A DNA stretch of 64,000 nt from assembly GCF_000381825.1 (NCBI RefSeq), contig NZ_KB907122.1, positions 186,001-250,000 on the forward strand, in the 5' to 3' direction. The translations under genes were made by a program, and so were the position numbers. The notes below the pieces were generated by a model that was given only the letters and a program-made list of their open reading frames with translations, ran no database searches and was not told the DNA's origin. Below, piece by piece: positions 1-8,714 of the stretch. Source of the stretch: Thioalkalivibrio sp. ALJT. GTDB taxonomy: Bacteria > Pseudomonadota > Gammaproteobacteria > Ectothiorhodospirales > Ectothiorhodospiraceae. Within the stretch, counting starts at the first letter, position 1. Each line of letters starts with the position of its first letter.

Positions 1-340
1 GACGCATGCGCGCGCCCGGGTTCTCCGACAGGTACGCCGCATGGGCCTCCAGCATCGGCATGAACTCGGACTTCACCTCGTCGCGGTCAAAGTCGAAATA
101 CACCAGACGCTCGGCGAGCGGGCTGTCGGGATCATCCAGGGCCGCAGCATCGAACTGACGATCGCGACCCAGTGCACGTGCCTCGGCCTCGGCAGCCTCG
201 CGCTCGGCACGTTCCTGCTCGGCTGCCGCCTCGCGTTCGGCCGCACGCTCGGCCTCGTCGGCATCTCGGGTCGGGGTCGCACAAGCCGACAGTGCCGCCA
301 TCACGATGGCGGCCAGGGTCAGACGGAACACGGTATTCAT
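1..340 (-). CDS. pal: Peptidoglycan-associated lipoprotein Pal (3' end outside window)
   Basis: Outer-membrane lipoprotein that anchors the Tol-Pal system to peptidoglycan during cell constriction. The visible part begins at an ATG with a GAGGA ribosome-binding site. It has a signal peptide ending in the lipobox LSAC (Cys about residue 20) and then a linker very rich in Ala, Glu and Arg. The start of the OmpA-like domain follows (YFDFDRDEV, then a stretch around LEAHAAYL). The remainder, with the peptidoglycan-binding residues, lies beyond position 1. It is the last visible gene of the tol operon, 124 bp after tolB with a hairpin in the gap. Identity rests on lipobox, domain start and operon position. 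Confidence 0.93.
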   Translation of the reverse strand, partial: MNTVFRLTLAAIVMAALSACATPTRDADEAERAAEREAAAEQERAEREAAEAEARALGRDRQFDAAALDDPDSPLAERLVYFDFDRDEVKSEFMPMLEAHAAYLSENPGARMR

Positions 341-397
341 GGCTTTGGTTTCCTCGGGAGCAGGCAGGTTTGGAAGATCAGCTGAACCAGATGCGTC

Positions 398-425
398 GGG
401 GAAACACGGGCGCATGTGTTTCCCC
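398..425. terminator. Perfect 10-bp hairpin between tolB and pal
   Basis: Stem GGGGAAACAC at 398-407 pairs with GTGTTTCCCC at 416-425 across an 8-nt loop. No U-tract follows on either strand, so it is more likely a processing or attenuation hairpin than a strong terminator. Its left half resembles the short repeat word also seen at 2817 and 3113. Confidence 0.45.
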
Positions 426-464
426 GGGAGACAATCCATAGACGGCCATCACCATTCATGGCCA

Positions 465-1751
465 TCAGTTCGGGGGCGACCAGGCAGGCTCGCGGACCTC
501 GCCCTCGCGAGCGGCGATGCGCTGGTGCACCTGACCATCGCGGCTTACCGAGCCGAGCAAACCCCGTCCCGCGTCGGTCATGGCATACAGAATCATGCTG
601 CCATTGGGGGCAAAGCTTGGCGACTCCGCATCGCGCCCATCCGTGAGCTGCGTCACACGCCGGTCATCCAGATCCAGCCGCGCCAGCCGAAATCCACCCC
701 CGCCGCCCTCGACGTAAACCAACGAGCGGCCATCCGGGGACACGGTCGCCGCCGCCGCATAGCCGCTTTCGAAGGTGAGGCGACGGGCACTGCCACCACT
801 GACCGGCTGGGCATAGATTTGCGGACCACCCGCGCGGTCGGAGGTGAAATAGATGGTCTCGCCATCGGGCGACCAGACCGGCTCGGTCTCGATGGCCCTG
901 GAACGGGTCAGCTGGCGCAGATCGCCGGAGGCCAGGTCCATCACATAGATGTTCGGCGAACCATCGCGCGACAGACTCAGCGCCAGCTGGCGACCGTCCG
1001 GCGACCAGGCCGGGGCACTGTTGATCCCGGAGAAGCTTGCGATTCGGGAGCGCTCGCCGGTTTCCACATTCTGTCGAAACACCTCGGAGCGACGGTTCTC
1101 GAAGGACACGTACATCAGCTCACGCCCGTCCGGCGACCAGTCCGGGGACATGATCGGCTTCCGCGAACGGAACAGGGTGCGCGGGTTGGCGCCGTCGGAG
1201 TCGGCCACTTCCAGGCTGAAGGTGCGCGCATCGTCCTGGCGGTCCACGCTGACAAACGCGATGCGCGCACTGAAGGCCCCCGGATCCCCGGTGATCTGCT
1301 CATAGACGATATCCGACACGCGGTGGGCACCACGCCGGAGCAGATCGGCCGGCACCGGAATACGCCAGCCTCCCAGGCGTTCCTCCGCGAGGATATCGTA
1401 TACGTGGAACTCGACGATCACGTCGTCACCGTCCGGACGCTTGGATCCGGTTACGAGGTACTCCATACCGGCATCGGCCCACGGCTGAGCCAGAAAATCG
1501 ACCGGACCGGAAGGCACGGGAGGCAGGCCTTCACGTTCGACCTCGAACAGCCCGCTGCGGGTCAGATTCGCCGCCAGGATTCGACCGACATCCTCATCCG
1601 GGCGACCTTCACCCTCCCAGGCGAACGGGGCCACGGCCACCGGAATGGCGCCGGTAACCCCTTCGGTCACCGTCACTTCCAGCACTGCGTGGGCCTGGGT
1701 GGAGCCCAACAGCATCAACCCCAGCAGCATTGCGCGAATCATTCGTTGCAT
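465..1751 (-). CDS. tolB: Tol-Pal system beta-propeller protein TolB
   Basis: Periplasmic protein of the Tol-Pal envelope machine that binds Pal and receives signals from TolA. It has 428 residues, a normal length. A Sec signal peptide ends at AHA near residue 22. An N-terminal alpha/beta domain reaches about residue 160. A six-bladed propeller follows with repeated W/V-SPDG blade signatures (WSPDGRELMYVS, WSPDGRQLALSL, WSPDGETIYFTS, VSPDGRSLVYVE, then the variant FAPNGSMILYA). The ATG at 1751 has a GGGAGTACC ribosome-binding site. It lies 33 bp after tolA in the tolQRAB-pal order. Confidence 0.97.
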   Translation of the reverse strand: MQRMIRAMLLGLMLLGSTQAHAVLEVTVTEGVTGAIPVAVAPFAWEGEGRPDEDVGRILAANLTRSGLFEVEREGLPPVPSGPVDFLAQPWADAGMEYLVTGSKRPDGDDVIVEFHVYDILAEERLGGWRIPVPADLLRRGAHRVSDIVYEQITGDPGAFSARIAFVSVDRQDDARTFSLEVADSDGANPRTLFRSRKPIMSPDWSPDGRELMYVSFENRRSEVFRQNVETGERSRIASFSGINSAPAWSPDGRQLALSLSRDGSPNIYVMDLASGDLRQLTRSRAIETEPVWSPDGETIYFTSDRAGGPQIYAQPVSGGSARRLTFESGYAAAATVSPDGRSLVYVEGGGGGFRLARLDLDDRRVTQLTDGRDAESPSFAPNGSMILYAMTDAGRGLLGSVSRDGQVHQRIAAREGEVREPAWSPPN

Positions 1752-1784
1752 GGTACTCCCTGCGCGCCCGACTCAACGGGCCGG

Positions 1785-2834
1785 TCAATCCGGTTCAAAA
1801 CGGATCCGCACCCCGTCCCGCACGGCCTCTGCATCCGATGGACGCGGCAGCGAGGTCAGGCGATCCATGGTCTGCCGCACCGACTCGCAGAAGGCAGTTC
1901 CGCCGGAGCAGCTCTCAATGTTGAAGTCGATGATACGCCCCGTCTCGTTCACACGCACGAGAACAATGGCACGATCCGATGCATCCAGACCCGATGGTTG
2001 CCGCCAGCGTCGCTGCACCACCGCCTGCACCTGCGCGCGCCATTCGTCAAGTTCTTGCGCCTGCTGGGCCTGGCGTGCAGCCGCCGCGCGCCGCTCCGCG
2101 GCCTCGGCCATGCGCTGACGTTCCGCCTCCATCTGTTCGCGGCGACGCTGTTCTTCCAGCTCCCGCGCCTGCTGGGCCCGGCGCTCCGCCTCCTCCCGCT
2201 CGCGGCGTTCGGCCTCCTCGCGCTCGCGCCGCTCTGCCTCTTCCCTGGCCTGGCGCTCCGCGGCCTCGCGCTCCCGCCGTTCCGCCTCCTCGCGCTCGCG
2301 CGCCTCTTCGGCCTCGCGGCGCGCCTGTTCCGCCGCCTCGCGTTCCTGGCGAATGCGTTCGCGCTCGGCCGCAGCCTCCTCCTGCGCCCGCCGACGTTCT
2401 TCCTCGGCCTCACGCCGGGCCTGTTCGGCGGCCTCAAGGGCCTCCTGGCGGGCGCGTTCTTCGGCCTCGCGGCGGCGTTGCTCTTCGGCCTGGCGCCGCT
2501 CCTCCTCACGCCGCGCCTGTTCTTCGGCACGACGCCGTTCTTCCTCGGCCCTCAGGGCCTCGGCAACCCGCTCCTGCTCGGCCACCTCGCGTTCATGCGC
2601 AACGCGATCGAAGGTCTCTGCATCCACTACGACCGCATCGATCACCTCGACATCCTGCTGAGTGCCGATCTCCACCGCGGCGCCGGTCGCACTCGACGAC
2701 ACCAGGCTCACGTTCAGCAGCAACGCAGCGAAGAGGATGCCATGCAGGAGCAGGACCAGAAGCAGGCTGAAAGGATGGCGGCGCAGGAGCTCGAACACGG
2801 TGTGTGGCTCAGTCCGAGGGAAACACTGATTCAT
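1785..2834 (-). CDS. tolA: Tol-Pal inner-membrane linker TolA
   Basis: Spans the periplasm, linking the TolQR motor to TolB/Pal. From the ATG at 2834 it has 349 residues: one membrane helix at about residues 20-43 (LLLVLLLHGILFAALLL), a very long Ala/Glu/Arg helical domain from about 70 to 245, and a C-terminal globular domain (WRAQVQAVVQRRW onward) with two cysteines near CSGGTAFC. The start is uncertain. The ATG lies inside a repeat arm (2817-2846) and has no clear ribosome-binding site. A GTG at 2798 (before FELLRRHPFSLL) would also retain the membrane helix. The tolR-tolA gap of about 0.3 kb is unusual, since these genes are normally close. Confidence 0.93.
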   Translation of the reverse strand: MNQCFPRTEPHTVFELLRRHPFSLLLVLLLHGILFAALLLNVSLVSSSATGAAVEIGTQQDVEVIDAVVVDAETFDRVAHEREVAEQERVAEALRAEEERRRAEEQARREEERRQAEEQRRREAEERARQEALEAAEQARREAEEERRRAQEEAAAERERIRQEREAAEQARREAEEAREREEAERREREAAERQAREEAERREREEAERREREEAERRAQQARELEEQRRREQMEAERQRMAEAAERRAAAARQAQQAQELDEWRAQVQAVVQRRWRQPSGLDASDRAIVLVRVNETGRIIDFNIESCSGGTAFCESVRQTMDRLTSLPRPSDAEAVRDGVRIRFEPD

Positions 2835-3130
2835 GTACACGCTCGCGCGCGAGTCGCTTTTGCGTGCGTTTAATACGCGGTGACTGCCGTGCAATCATTC
2901 TGCACAAGGGAGTTGCAACGCGGCGCGCGCGCCCGTTGTTATCAAAAACGGGCGGCCGCGCCACTGCTCTCAATGGCTGGCGGGGTTGGCACCCCTGGTT
3001 CCCCGATCCTGCGTTGCGTCCCGAATCCATCAGAAACGGGCGAGTAGAACCACTACCCGCTGCGCGACGCGCCTTGTCTCGGATAACCTGGGGTGCCAAC
3101 GCAAGTGTGTACATGAAACAGTGTTTCCCT
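2817..3130. mobile_element. MITE-like insert bounded by 30-bp inverted repeats, between tolR and tolA
   Basis: Positions 2817-2846, read as reverse complement, match 3101-3130 at 27 of 30 bases. The shared core reads GTGTACATGAA then CAGTGTTTCCCT. The 254-bp interior has no convincing gene and is GC-rich with short palindromes. The left arm contains the apparent tolA ATG and the right arm overlaps the tolR stop codon. No transposase is present. A non-autonomous element is inferred from size and structure. No target-site duplication was recognised. Confidence 0.55.
3023..3105 (+). repeat. Dispersed repeat, copy 1
   Basis: About 80 bp (core GTAGAACCAC at 3044, then a GTCTCGGA block and GCCAAC) that aligns with 7840-7915 at roughly 80% over the best 40 positions. 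It lies inside the tolR-tolA insert. No coding potential was seen. Confidence 0.45.
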
Positions 3131-3578
3131 AGTTATCATCGCGCGGCGGTTCGGTGATCAGGCCCACCCGGCCGCCGCCAGCACGCTGCAGGGCCACCAT
3201 GGCATCAATCACGCGACCGTAATCCACGTTGCGATCGCCGCGTACGTAGGTCGGGGTGCCCGGGTTCTGTGCCAGGAAATCACGCACGATCTCGGTCATC
3301 TCCTGCGGTGCCAGCGGCTCGTTCACGTGTGGACCCTGGTTCAGGCTCATGGCGCCCGCCGCATCCACGCTGACCACGAGCGGCTCGGCGGCCTGCGGGT
3401 CCTCATCAAGGGCCTCGGCATCGGCCTCCGGCAGATCGACCTCCACACCCTGCTGCAGCATCGGGGCCGTAATCATGAAGATGATCAGCAGAACCAGCAT
3501 CACGTCGATGAACGGCACGACGTTGATCTGCGACATGGGCCGCCGCAGACGGCGGCTGTTACGACGCGATTCGGCCAT
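3129..3578 (-). CDS. tolR: Tol-Pal proton-channel subunit TolR
   Basis: ExbD/TolR family inner-membrane protein that, with TolQ, turns proton flow into movement of TolA. It has 149 residues. A short basic N-terminus precedes one membrane helix at about residues 18-41 (INVVPFIDVMLVLLIIFMIT) that carries the essential Asp25. A periplasmic domain follows that ends in VGLITEPP, the family's usual close. It starts 3 bp after the tolQ stop. Its stop codon overlaps the right arm of the repeat at 3101-3130, so the last residues (RDDN) may have been altered by that insertion. Confidence 0.97.
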   Translation of the reverse strand: MAESRRNSRRLRRPMSQINVVPFIDVMLVLLIIFMITAPMLQQGVEVDLPEADAEALDEDPQAAEPLVVSVDAAGAMSLNQGPHVNEPLAPQEMTEIVRDFLAQNPGTPTYVRGDRNVDYGRVIDAMVALQRAGGGRVGLITEPPRDDN

Positions 3579-3581
3579 GGT

Positions 3582-4283
3582 TCAGACCGTAGCCCCGGAA
3601 GCGCCCGCAGCGGCCTTGGCCGCACCCTGGCGGTTCAGCAGGGCCACGAACTCGTCGCTGAAGTTCTCCAGTCGCGACGCATTCCTGTCGACATCGCCGG
3701 CAAAACGGTTATAAGCAATCACCGCCGGGATCGCCGCGAACAGGCCCAGCGCGGTGGCAATCAGCGCCTCGGCAATCCCCGGCGCCACCATCGCAAGCGT
3801 GGCCTGCTGCACCCCGGACAGCCCCAGAAAGGCATGCATGATGCCCCACACAGTCCCGAACAGGCCGATGTACGGGCTGGTGGAGCCGACCGTCGCGAGA
3901 AACTGCAGATAGCGTTCCATCTCGTCCGTTTCGCGTGCAATGGCCACGCGCATCGCACGGTAAGCGGGCTCGCCTGCCGCCATGCCATGCTGGCGCGCCC
4001 GCAGAAACTCCTTGAAGCCCGAGGAGAACACGTGCTCCATGCTGGACATCTCGGATTTGCGCCGCACCCCCTCGTACAGATGCGAGAGATCCGCGCCCGA
4101 CCAGAATCGCTCCTCGAACTCGTCACTGGCGCGCCGGGCCGCATTCAGCGAACGCGACTTGATGATGATCACCAGCCAGGAGAGTACCGAGGCGATCACC
4201 AGGATCACCATGACCAGCTGCACGATCAGACTGGCGTCCATGATCAGCTGGTACATCGAAAAGTCGACTGTCACTTGTTCCAT
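3582..4283 (-). CDS. tolQ: Tol-Pal proton-channel subunit TolQ
   Basis: MotA/TolQ/ExbB family channel protein of the Tol-Pal motor. It has 233 residues with the expected three membrane helices: about 14-38, 130-155 (around TSPYIGLFGTVWGI) and 165-190 (GIAEALIATALGLFAAIPAV). The conserved loop GLFGTVWGIMHAFLGL is intact. The GGAG directly in front of the ATG leaves no normal spacer. An internal ATG at 4256 (MYQLIMDASL) is a possible alternative that would still keep the first helix. It begins 6 bp after ybgC, so it is translated in the same operon. Confidence 0.97.
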   Translation of the reverse strand: MEQVTVDFSMYQLIMDASLIVQLVMVILVIASVLSWLVIIIKSRSLNAARRASDEFEERFWSGADLSHLYEGVRRKSEMSSMEHVFSSGFKEFLRARQHGMAAGEPAYRAMRVAIARETDEMERYLQFLATVGSTSPYIGLFGTVWGIMHAFLGLSGVQQATLAMVAPGIAEALIATALGLFAAIPAVIAYNRFAGDVDRNASRLENFSDEFVALLNRQGAAKAAAGASGATV

Positions 4284-4289
4284 CTCCGG

Positions 4290-4709
4290 TTATGCCGTTG
4301 TTCCGTCCGCCGCCCGCATCGCGCGCGCCACTTCGTCGGGGATCGCCACAGGCGCCTGCCGGGCCACATCGACACAGGCAATGGCCACCTCGCCAACTGC
4401 CAGCGCCGTCGCCGCGCGCTGCACGACCTGCTCGAACTCGACGCTGGCCCGGCGCATGCGCGTAACCTGACAGGTGACTGTCAGGGCCTCGTTGAAATGC
4501 GCGGGGCGCTGCATCTCCACCGCCAGACGCCGCACGGCGAACACAAGCCCGTGCTCGGACCGCAGCCGGTCCTGCTCGAAGCCGAGGGCGCGCAGCCATT
4601 CGGTGCGCGCGCGTTCCATGAACTTCAGATAATTGGCGTGGTAGACCACACCACCGGCGTCGGTATCCTCGTAGTACACCCGCACCGGCCATTCGAATGC
4701 TGCAGTCAT
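4290..4709 (-). CDS. ybgC: Tol-Pal-associated acyl-CoA thioesterase YbgC
   Basis: Hot-dog-fold thioesterase encoded with the tol genes in most gammaproteobacteria. It hydrolyses acyl-CoAs and is associated with phospholipid metabolism at the membrane. It has 139 residues. The family signature [19 protein letters not shown] is present with catalytic Asp17 and His24. Its ATG overlaps the ruvB stop by 4 bp (ATGA), so translation is coupled to ruvB. tolQ follows after 6 bp. Confidence 0.95.
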   Translation of the reverse strand: MTAAFEWPVRVYYEDTDAGGVVYHANYLKFMERARTEWLRALGFEQDRLRSEHGLVFAVRRLAVEMQRPAHFNEALTVTCQVTRMRRASVEFEQVVQRAATALAVGEVAIACVDVARQAPVAIPDEVARAMRAADGTTA

Positions 4710-5749
4710 GACGGGCGCGGGCCCTCCGCTGCGGGCATCAGCAAATCGCCCTCGTCCATACGCGTCAAGCCGAACATCGCCAGCGTGCGCCGGGTCGCCT
4801 GGCGGCCACGCGGCGTGCGCTGCAGGTAACCCTGCTGAATCAGGAAAGGCTCCACCACATCCTCCAGCGTGCCACGATCCTCGTTCATCGCCGTGGCCAG
4901 GCTCTCGACCCCGACCGGGCCACCATCGAACTTCTCCACCAGCACCTCCAGCAGGCGACGGTCCTGGGCATCCAGCCCGGAGGCGTCGATCGCCAACAGA
5001 TCCAGCGCCTGTGCCGCAACCTTGAGGGTCACCACGCCGTTCGCCCGCACCTGGGCGAAGTCTCGCACTCGTCGCAGCAGGCGGTTGGCCAGACGCGGGG
5101 TACCGCGGCCGCGGCGAGCAATCTCGGCCGCGCCCTCGGGCTCAATCCCCACCCCCAGCAAGCCTGCGGCACGATCCACGATATGCGCCAGATCTTCAAC
5201 CGTGTAATGATCGAGCCGCTGCACGATGCCAAACCGGTCACGCAACGGCGCCGAAAGCAGGCCCGCGCGGGTGGTCGCACCCACCAGCGTGAACGGTGGC
5301 AAGTCCACCTTGATCGAGCGCGCCGCCGGCCCCTCGCCAATGACGATATCCAGCTGACCGTCCTCCAGGGCCGGGTACAGCACCTCCTCCACCACGGTCG
5401 GCAGACGGTGGATCTCGTCGACGAACAGAACATCACGCGGCTCCAGCGCCGTCAGGATGGCCGCCAGATCACCGGCCCTTTCCAGCACCGGACCGGAGGT
5501 CTGGCGCAGCCCCACGCCCAGCTCGTTGGCGACGATGTGTGCCAGCGTGGTCTTGCCAAGTCCGGGCGGACCCGCCACCAGCGTATGATCCAGGGCCTCG
5601 TCACGCCCGCGCGCAGCCTCGATGAACAGCCCCAGTTGCTCCACCACCCGCGGCTGACCGGTGTAGTCCGCGAGGCGTTTCGGACGCAGGCTGACCTCCG
5701 CCCGCTCCTCTTCGGACCGACTCTGCATATCCACCAGGCGTGATTCCAT
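4706..5749 (-). CDS. ruvB: Holliday junction branch-migration ATPase RuvB
   Basis: AAA+ hexameric motor that drives branch migration of Holliday junctions with RuvA. It has 347 residues. Walker A is GPPGLGKTT at about residues 60-68 and Walker B is [10 protein letters not shown] near residue 112. Sensor 1 is GATTRAG, the arginine-finger region is [11 protein letters not shown], and a C-terminal winged helix ([19 protein letters not shown]) binds DNA. ruvA and ruvC, usual partners just upstream, are not in this window; prmB lies 182 bp upstream instead. It heads the ybgC-tol operon here. Confidence 0.97.
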   Translation of the reverse strand: MESRLVDMQSRSEEERAEVSLRPKRLADYTGQPRVVEQLGLFIEAARGRDEALDHTLVAGPPGLGKTTLAHIVANELGVGLRQTSGPVLERAGDLAAILTALEPRDVLFVDEIHRLPTVVEEVLYPALEDGQLDIVIGEGPAARSIKVDLPPFTLVGATTRAGLLSAPLRDRFGIVQRLDHYTVEDLAHIVDRAAGLLGVGIEPEGAAEIARRGRGTPRLANRLLRRVRDFAQVRANGVVTLKVAAQALDLLAIDASGLDAQDRRLLEVLVEKFDGGPVGVESLATAMNEDRGTLEDVVEPFLIQQGYLQRTPRGRQATRRTLAMFGLTRMDEGDLLMPAAEGPRPS

Positions 5750-5834
5750 AGCCCCGCAGTATGCATGGCCGCCCGTCCCGTTTACAGGGCAAGCGCAGGT
5801 TTTCGCCCTCGGGGAACCACAGATGGTGCAGATG

Positions 5835-5923
5835 CGCCAGGAGCCGGTGGGGTTTGGGACGGATCGGCTGCGCGCGCGGCCCCACGCTTGCGAGGATCGC
5901 CCGGATTCGACCGGCTCCTGGCG
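5835..5923. repeat. 14-bp perfect inverted repeat with 61-bp centre
   Basis: CGCCAGGAGCCGGT at 5835-5848 is exactly complementary to ACCGGCTCCTGGCG at 5910-5923, which is followed by TTTTT on the plus strand. It fills the gap between prmB and ruvB. It could be a small MITE-like element or a long-looped RNA hairpin. Function unknown. Confidence 0.5.
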
Positions 5924-5931
5924 TTTTTACC

Positions 5932-6825
5932 TCAGGCTGCAGGCAGTTCCCGCGCATGCACCAGGAACACCCCGTGACCGCCGGCCTCGAACTCCAGCCA
6001 GATCAGCGGCAGCTCCGGAAAGGCCGCCTCCACCGCGGCCTGGCTGTTGCCGACCTCGACGATCAGCACACCGTCTGCCGTCAGGTGCCGGTGAGCCCCG
6101 GCCAGGATACGACGCACAACATCCAGCCCGTCATCGCCGGCCGCCAGCCCCAGGGCCGGCTCGTGACGATATTCATCCGGCAGGGCCGCCATGTCCTCGG
6201 CATCGACGTACGGCGGATTGGATACGATCAGTTCATAGCGATCGCCGGGCTCCAGCCCGTCCAACACATCCGACTGCACGGCGCGCACCCGGTCACTGAC
6301 CCGATGGCGCTCGATGTTCACCCGCGCCACTGCCAGCGCATCCGCCGACACATCCGCCAGATCCACCTGCGCCTGCGGCAGGGCCAGCGCCGTCGCTATC
6401 CCGATGCAGCCACCACCGGCGCACAAATCCAGGGCCCGGGTCACCGCATCCGGGTCCAGCCAGGGCTCGAAGCCGGCCGCGATCAGCTCGGCCAGCGGCG
6501 ACCGCGGCACCAGCACGCGTTCGTCCACGTAAAAGGACAGCCCGGCAAACCAGGCCTCCCGCGTGAGATAGGCCGCCGGCTTGCGGGTGGCAGTCCGCTC
6601 CCGCAGCACCGCGACCACGCGCGTGCGTTCCACCTCGCTCAGGCGCGCGTCCCACCACGACTCCGGCAGATCCAGCGGCAGGTGCAGGGTATGCAGCACC
6701 AGCCACGCCGCCTCGTCGAAGGCGTTGTCGGTGCCATGACCAAAGTTCAGGCCGGCGGCGCGAAACTGACTGGCGCCAAAGCGAATAAAGTCGCGCAGGG
6801 TGCGCAATCCGGTGGTCGAATCCAT
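5932..6825 (-). CDS. prmB: Release-factor-type glutamine N5-methyltransferase PrmB (ribosomal protein uL3)
   Basis: S-adenosylmethionine-dependent enzyme that methylates a glutamine side chain. The PrmB branch acts on ribosomal protein uL3 (L3). From the ATG at 6825 it has 297 residues; a TTG eight codons upstream also exists. The N-terminal helical domain has [16 protein letters not shown], typical of PrmB rather than PrmC. The SAM motif is [15 protein letters not shown] and the catalytic NPPY is in [14 protein letters not shown]. The C-terminus ends with a short strand before AREL. It stands alone, divergent from psd. Confidence 0.92.
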   Translation of the reverse strand: MDSTTGLRTLRDFIRFGASQFRAAGLNFGHGTDNAFDEAAWLVLHTLHLPLDLPESWWDARLSEVERTRVVAVLRERTATRKPAAYLTREAWFAGLSFYVDERVLVPRSPLAELIAAGFEPWLDPDAVTRALDLCAGGGCIGIATALALPQAQVDLADVSADALAVARVNIERHRVSDRVRAVQSDVLDGLEPGDRYELIVSNPPYVDAEDMAALPDEYRHEPALGLAAGDDGLDVVRRILAGAHRHLTADGVLIVEVGNSQAAVEAAFPELPLIWLEFEAGGHGVFLVHARELPAA

Positions 6826-6904
6826 GCCCGGTCTTTCCGTAACGTACAAGGGCGGTCATCATACCGCCTCGATCGTCCCATGTACGCCCGAACGAGACCC
6901 CTTG

Positions 6905-7759
6905 ATGAGCTCACTCGACCCCTGGCTGGCACGGCTGTCCCATCTGCTGCCGCAGCACGCCCTGTCGCGCCTGGTACACCGTCTGGCGCGCCTGGAGTCT
7001 CCCCGCCTGCAGCCCCTGCTGCGCGCCTTCGTGCGCCGCTTCGGCCTGGACATGAGCGAGGCCGCCGAACCGGACCTGACCACCTATCGCAGCTTCAATG
7101 CCCTGTTCACGCGCGCCCTGCGTGCGGACGCACGGCCGCTGGAGGGCGATGCCAGCACCCTGGTCAGCCCGGCCGATTCCCGGGTCAGTGCCGCCGGCCG
7201 CATCGAGGCGGGCCAGATCTTCCAGGCCAAGGGCCATCAGTACACCGTGCAGGAATTGCTGGGCGGAGACACCGACCTGGCGCAGGCCTTTGCTCACGGC
7301 CATTTCGTGACACTGTATCTCGCCCCGCGCCACTACCATCGCCTGCACATGCCGCTGATGGGGACACTCACGCACATGATTCACGTGCCGGGGCGACTGT
7401 TTTCGGTTGCCCCGCGCATCGTGCGCCACGTCCCCCGACTGTACGCACGCAACGAGCGGGTCGTGGCCTGCTTCGACACCCCGGTGGGTCCGATGGCCAT
7501 GGCTCTGATCGGTGCGCAGAACGTGGGCTCGATCGAGACCGTATGGGCCGGCGAGGTTACCCCGCCACGCGGGCGCGCACTCAGCGTGCGCGAGTATCCG
7601 GACCGCGACATCACCCTCGAACGCGGGGCCGAGATGGGCCGTTTCAACCTCGGCTCCTCGGTGGTGCTGTTGCTGCCGGATCACCCCCTGGAACTGGCGG
7701 AACACCTGGCACCAGAGACCGAACTCCGGGTCCGCTCTACACTGGGGCAGTTCTACTGA
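6905..7759 (+). CDS. psd: Phosphatidylserine decarboxylase (proenzyme)
   Basis: Makes phosphatidylethanolamine from phosphatidylserine at the inner membrane, using a pyruvoyl group formed by self-cleavage. It has 284 residues, normal for the long bacterial type. It has the conserved FNALFTRALR, the PADSRVSAAGRI strand, the His-rich HYHRLHMPL segment, and LGSS near residue 258, where cleavage occurs between Gly and Ser. The start is the ATG at 6905; an upstream in-frame ATG at 6800 would add a segment unlike the family. It is the functional counterpart of the serine-less relative at 18755-19498 and works after PssA. Confidence 0.95.
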   Translation: MSSLDPWLARLSHLLPQHALSRLVHRLARLESPRLQPLLRAFVRRFGLDMSEAAEPDLTTYRSFNALFTRALRADARPLEGDASTLVSPADSRVSAAGRIEAGQIFQAKGHQYTVQELLGGDTDLAQAFAHGHFVTLYLAPRHYHRLHMPLMGTLTHMIHVPGRLFSVAPRIVRHVPRLYARNERVVACFDTPVGPMAMALIGAQNVGSIETVWAGEVTPPRGRALSVREYPDRDITLERGAEMGRFNLGSSVVLLLPDHPLELAEHLAPETELRVRSTLGQFY

Positions 7760-7839
7760 ACCTTCACCCTACGAGCACCGGAACCGCGACGGCGGCGGGG
7801 TCGCCACAAAGCCGCTCCGGACACCGAACCAGGGCCATT

Positions 7840-7915
7840 GAATCGAAACCGGGCCGGTAGAACCACAACCGGCAGCGCACCACGCCGGGTCTCGGACGCC
7901 CCTGCGCCAACACGG
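7840..7915 (+). repeat. Dispersed repeat, copy 2
   Basis: Aligns with 3023-3105. GTAGAACCAC starts at 7857 here and at 3044 there, followed by shared GTCTCGGA and GCCAAC. It lies in the 172-bp gap between psd and the DUF3581 gene, which otherwise holds nothing recognisable. Confidence 0.45.
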
Positions 7916-7931
7916 GCACGCCCGTTGCACG

Positions 7932-8669
7932 TCATTTCTGGCTGGAAAAATAGGCCTCTTTCCAGCTCTCGTAGTCGGCGACGAGTTGCTCGACGTCGGC
8001 CGCATCAAACGGCCGCAGGCCACTCAGCACCAGGTGTTTGCTACCTTCGGCGACCACGGCATCGTCGACCACCAGCTCGTAATCCAGGCGGATCTCGCCA
8101 CGCTTGCCATTCACCGTCATCACGGCGTCCTTCAGACGCGCCTCCGGCAACCCTGCCGTGGCTGCCAGCGGCTCCGGCAAACGAAACCCCATGCGCTCGT
8201 ACATCACCAGCGGCCGTTTGGGGTTCACCATCACCCCGTATTGCTTCATCAACGGCACCAGCACATGCGGAAAGTTCTCGCCGGAGAACCCGACATAGCT
8301 GCGGATCAGGGCCTCGATCACGGCCCGATCGTGGACCACCGGCCCGGAGCGCTCGACCTCGATCACACTCTTGCCGCTGTCATCGGTGATCGCAAATGCC
8401 GCACCCGGGGCCTCCGGGAACACCAGGGGCACATTCCCGCCCACCATCCCGGTGAAGCGGAAATGCATGTTCGCGCTGGCCCCGTAGGTCTCCAGCACCA
8501 GGGCGAACAGGAGATCGCCGGGCACACAGAAGCGGCGGCTGTCGGCATCGTGGATGGGATTGAAGTCACCGGCGAGTGACTTGGCAAAGTCACTGCCCTG
8601 CTCCGGGGTCACGACGCACTGGCCATCGCGCACGCGGTAGAAGTCTTCAAGGAAACGTTTTTCGGTCAC
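7932..8669 (-). CDS. DUF3581 family protein
   Basis: Conserved gammaproteobacterial protein of unknown function, 245 residues. The N-terminal block DFNPIHDADSRRFCVPGDLL carries the NPIH-D pattern seen in MaoC-type hot-dog hydratases. The second half (LRSYVGFSGENFPHVLVPLM) is family-specific. A hot-dog fold is therefore likely, but no substrate can be named. The start is a GTG at 8669 with a GGGGAG ribosome-binding site. It is a single gene between psd and recQ. Assignment to DUF3581 is from recognition of the sequence pattern. Confidence 0.75.
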   Translation of the reverse strand: MTEKRFLEDFYRVRDGQCVVTPEQGSDFAKSLAGDFNPIHDADSRRFCVPGDLLFALVLETYGASANMHFRFTGMVGGNVPLVFPEAPGAAFAITDDSGKSVIEVERSGPVVHDRAVIEALIRSYVGFSGENFPHVLVPLMKQYGVMVNPKRPLVMYERMGFRLPEPLAATAGLPEARLKDAVMTVNGKRGEIRLDYELVVDDAVVAEGSKHLVLSGLRPFDAADVEQLVADYESWKEAYFSSQK

Positions 8670-8714
8670 GCGGTCTCCCCGACGTTATGGTTCGATAGGT
8701 GTTTTTGCAGGCCA

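Noticed and set aside
306-2873. Very long plus-strand open frame opposite tolB/tolA, including a leucine/phenylalanine-rich stretch that looks like a membrane protein
   Set aside because: It is the antisense reading of TolB and of TolA's Ala/Glu/Arg helical repeats in GC-rich DNA. The minus-strand products are clear family members with ribosome-binding sites.
4706-5749. ruvB without ruvA/ruvC as a broken operon
   Set aside because: ruvB is intact, and separation from ruvAC in the genome is possible. Absence from a 64-kb window is not evidence of loss.
5761-7860. 700-residue plus-strand open frame through prmB and psd
   Set aside because: No motif or start signal. It is antisense to PrmB and out of frame with Psd, both certain.
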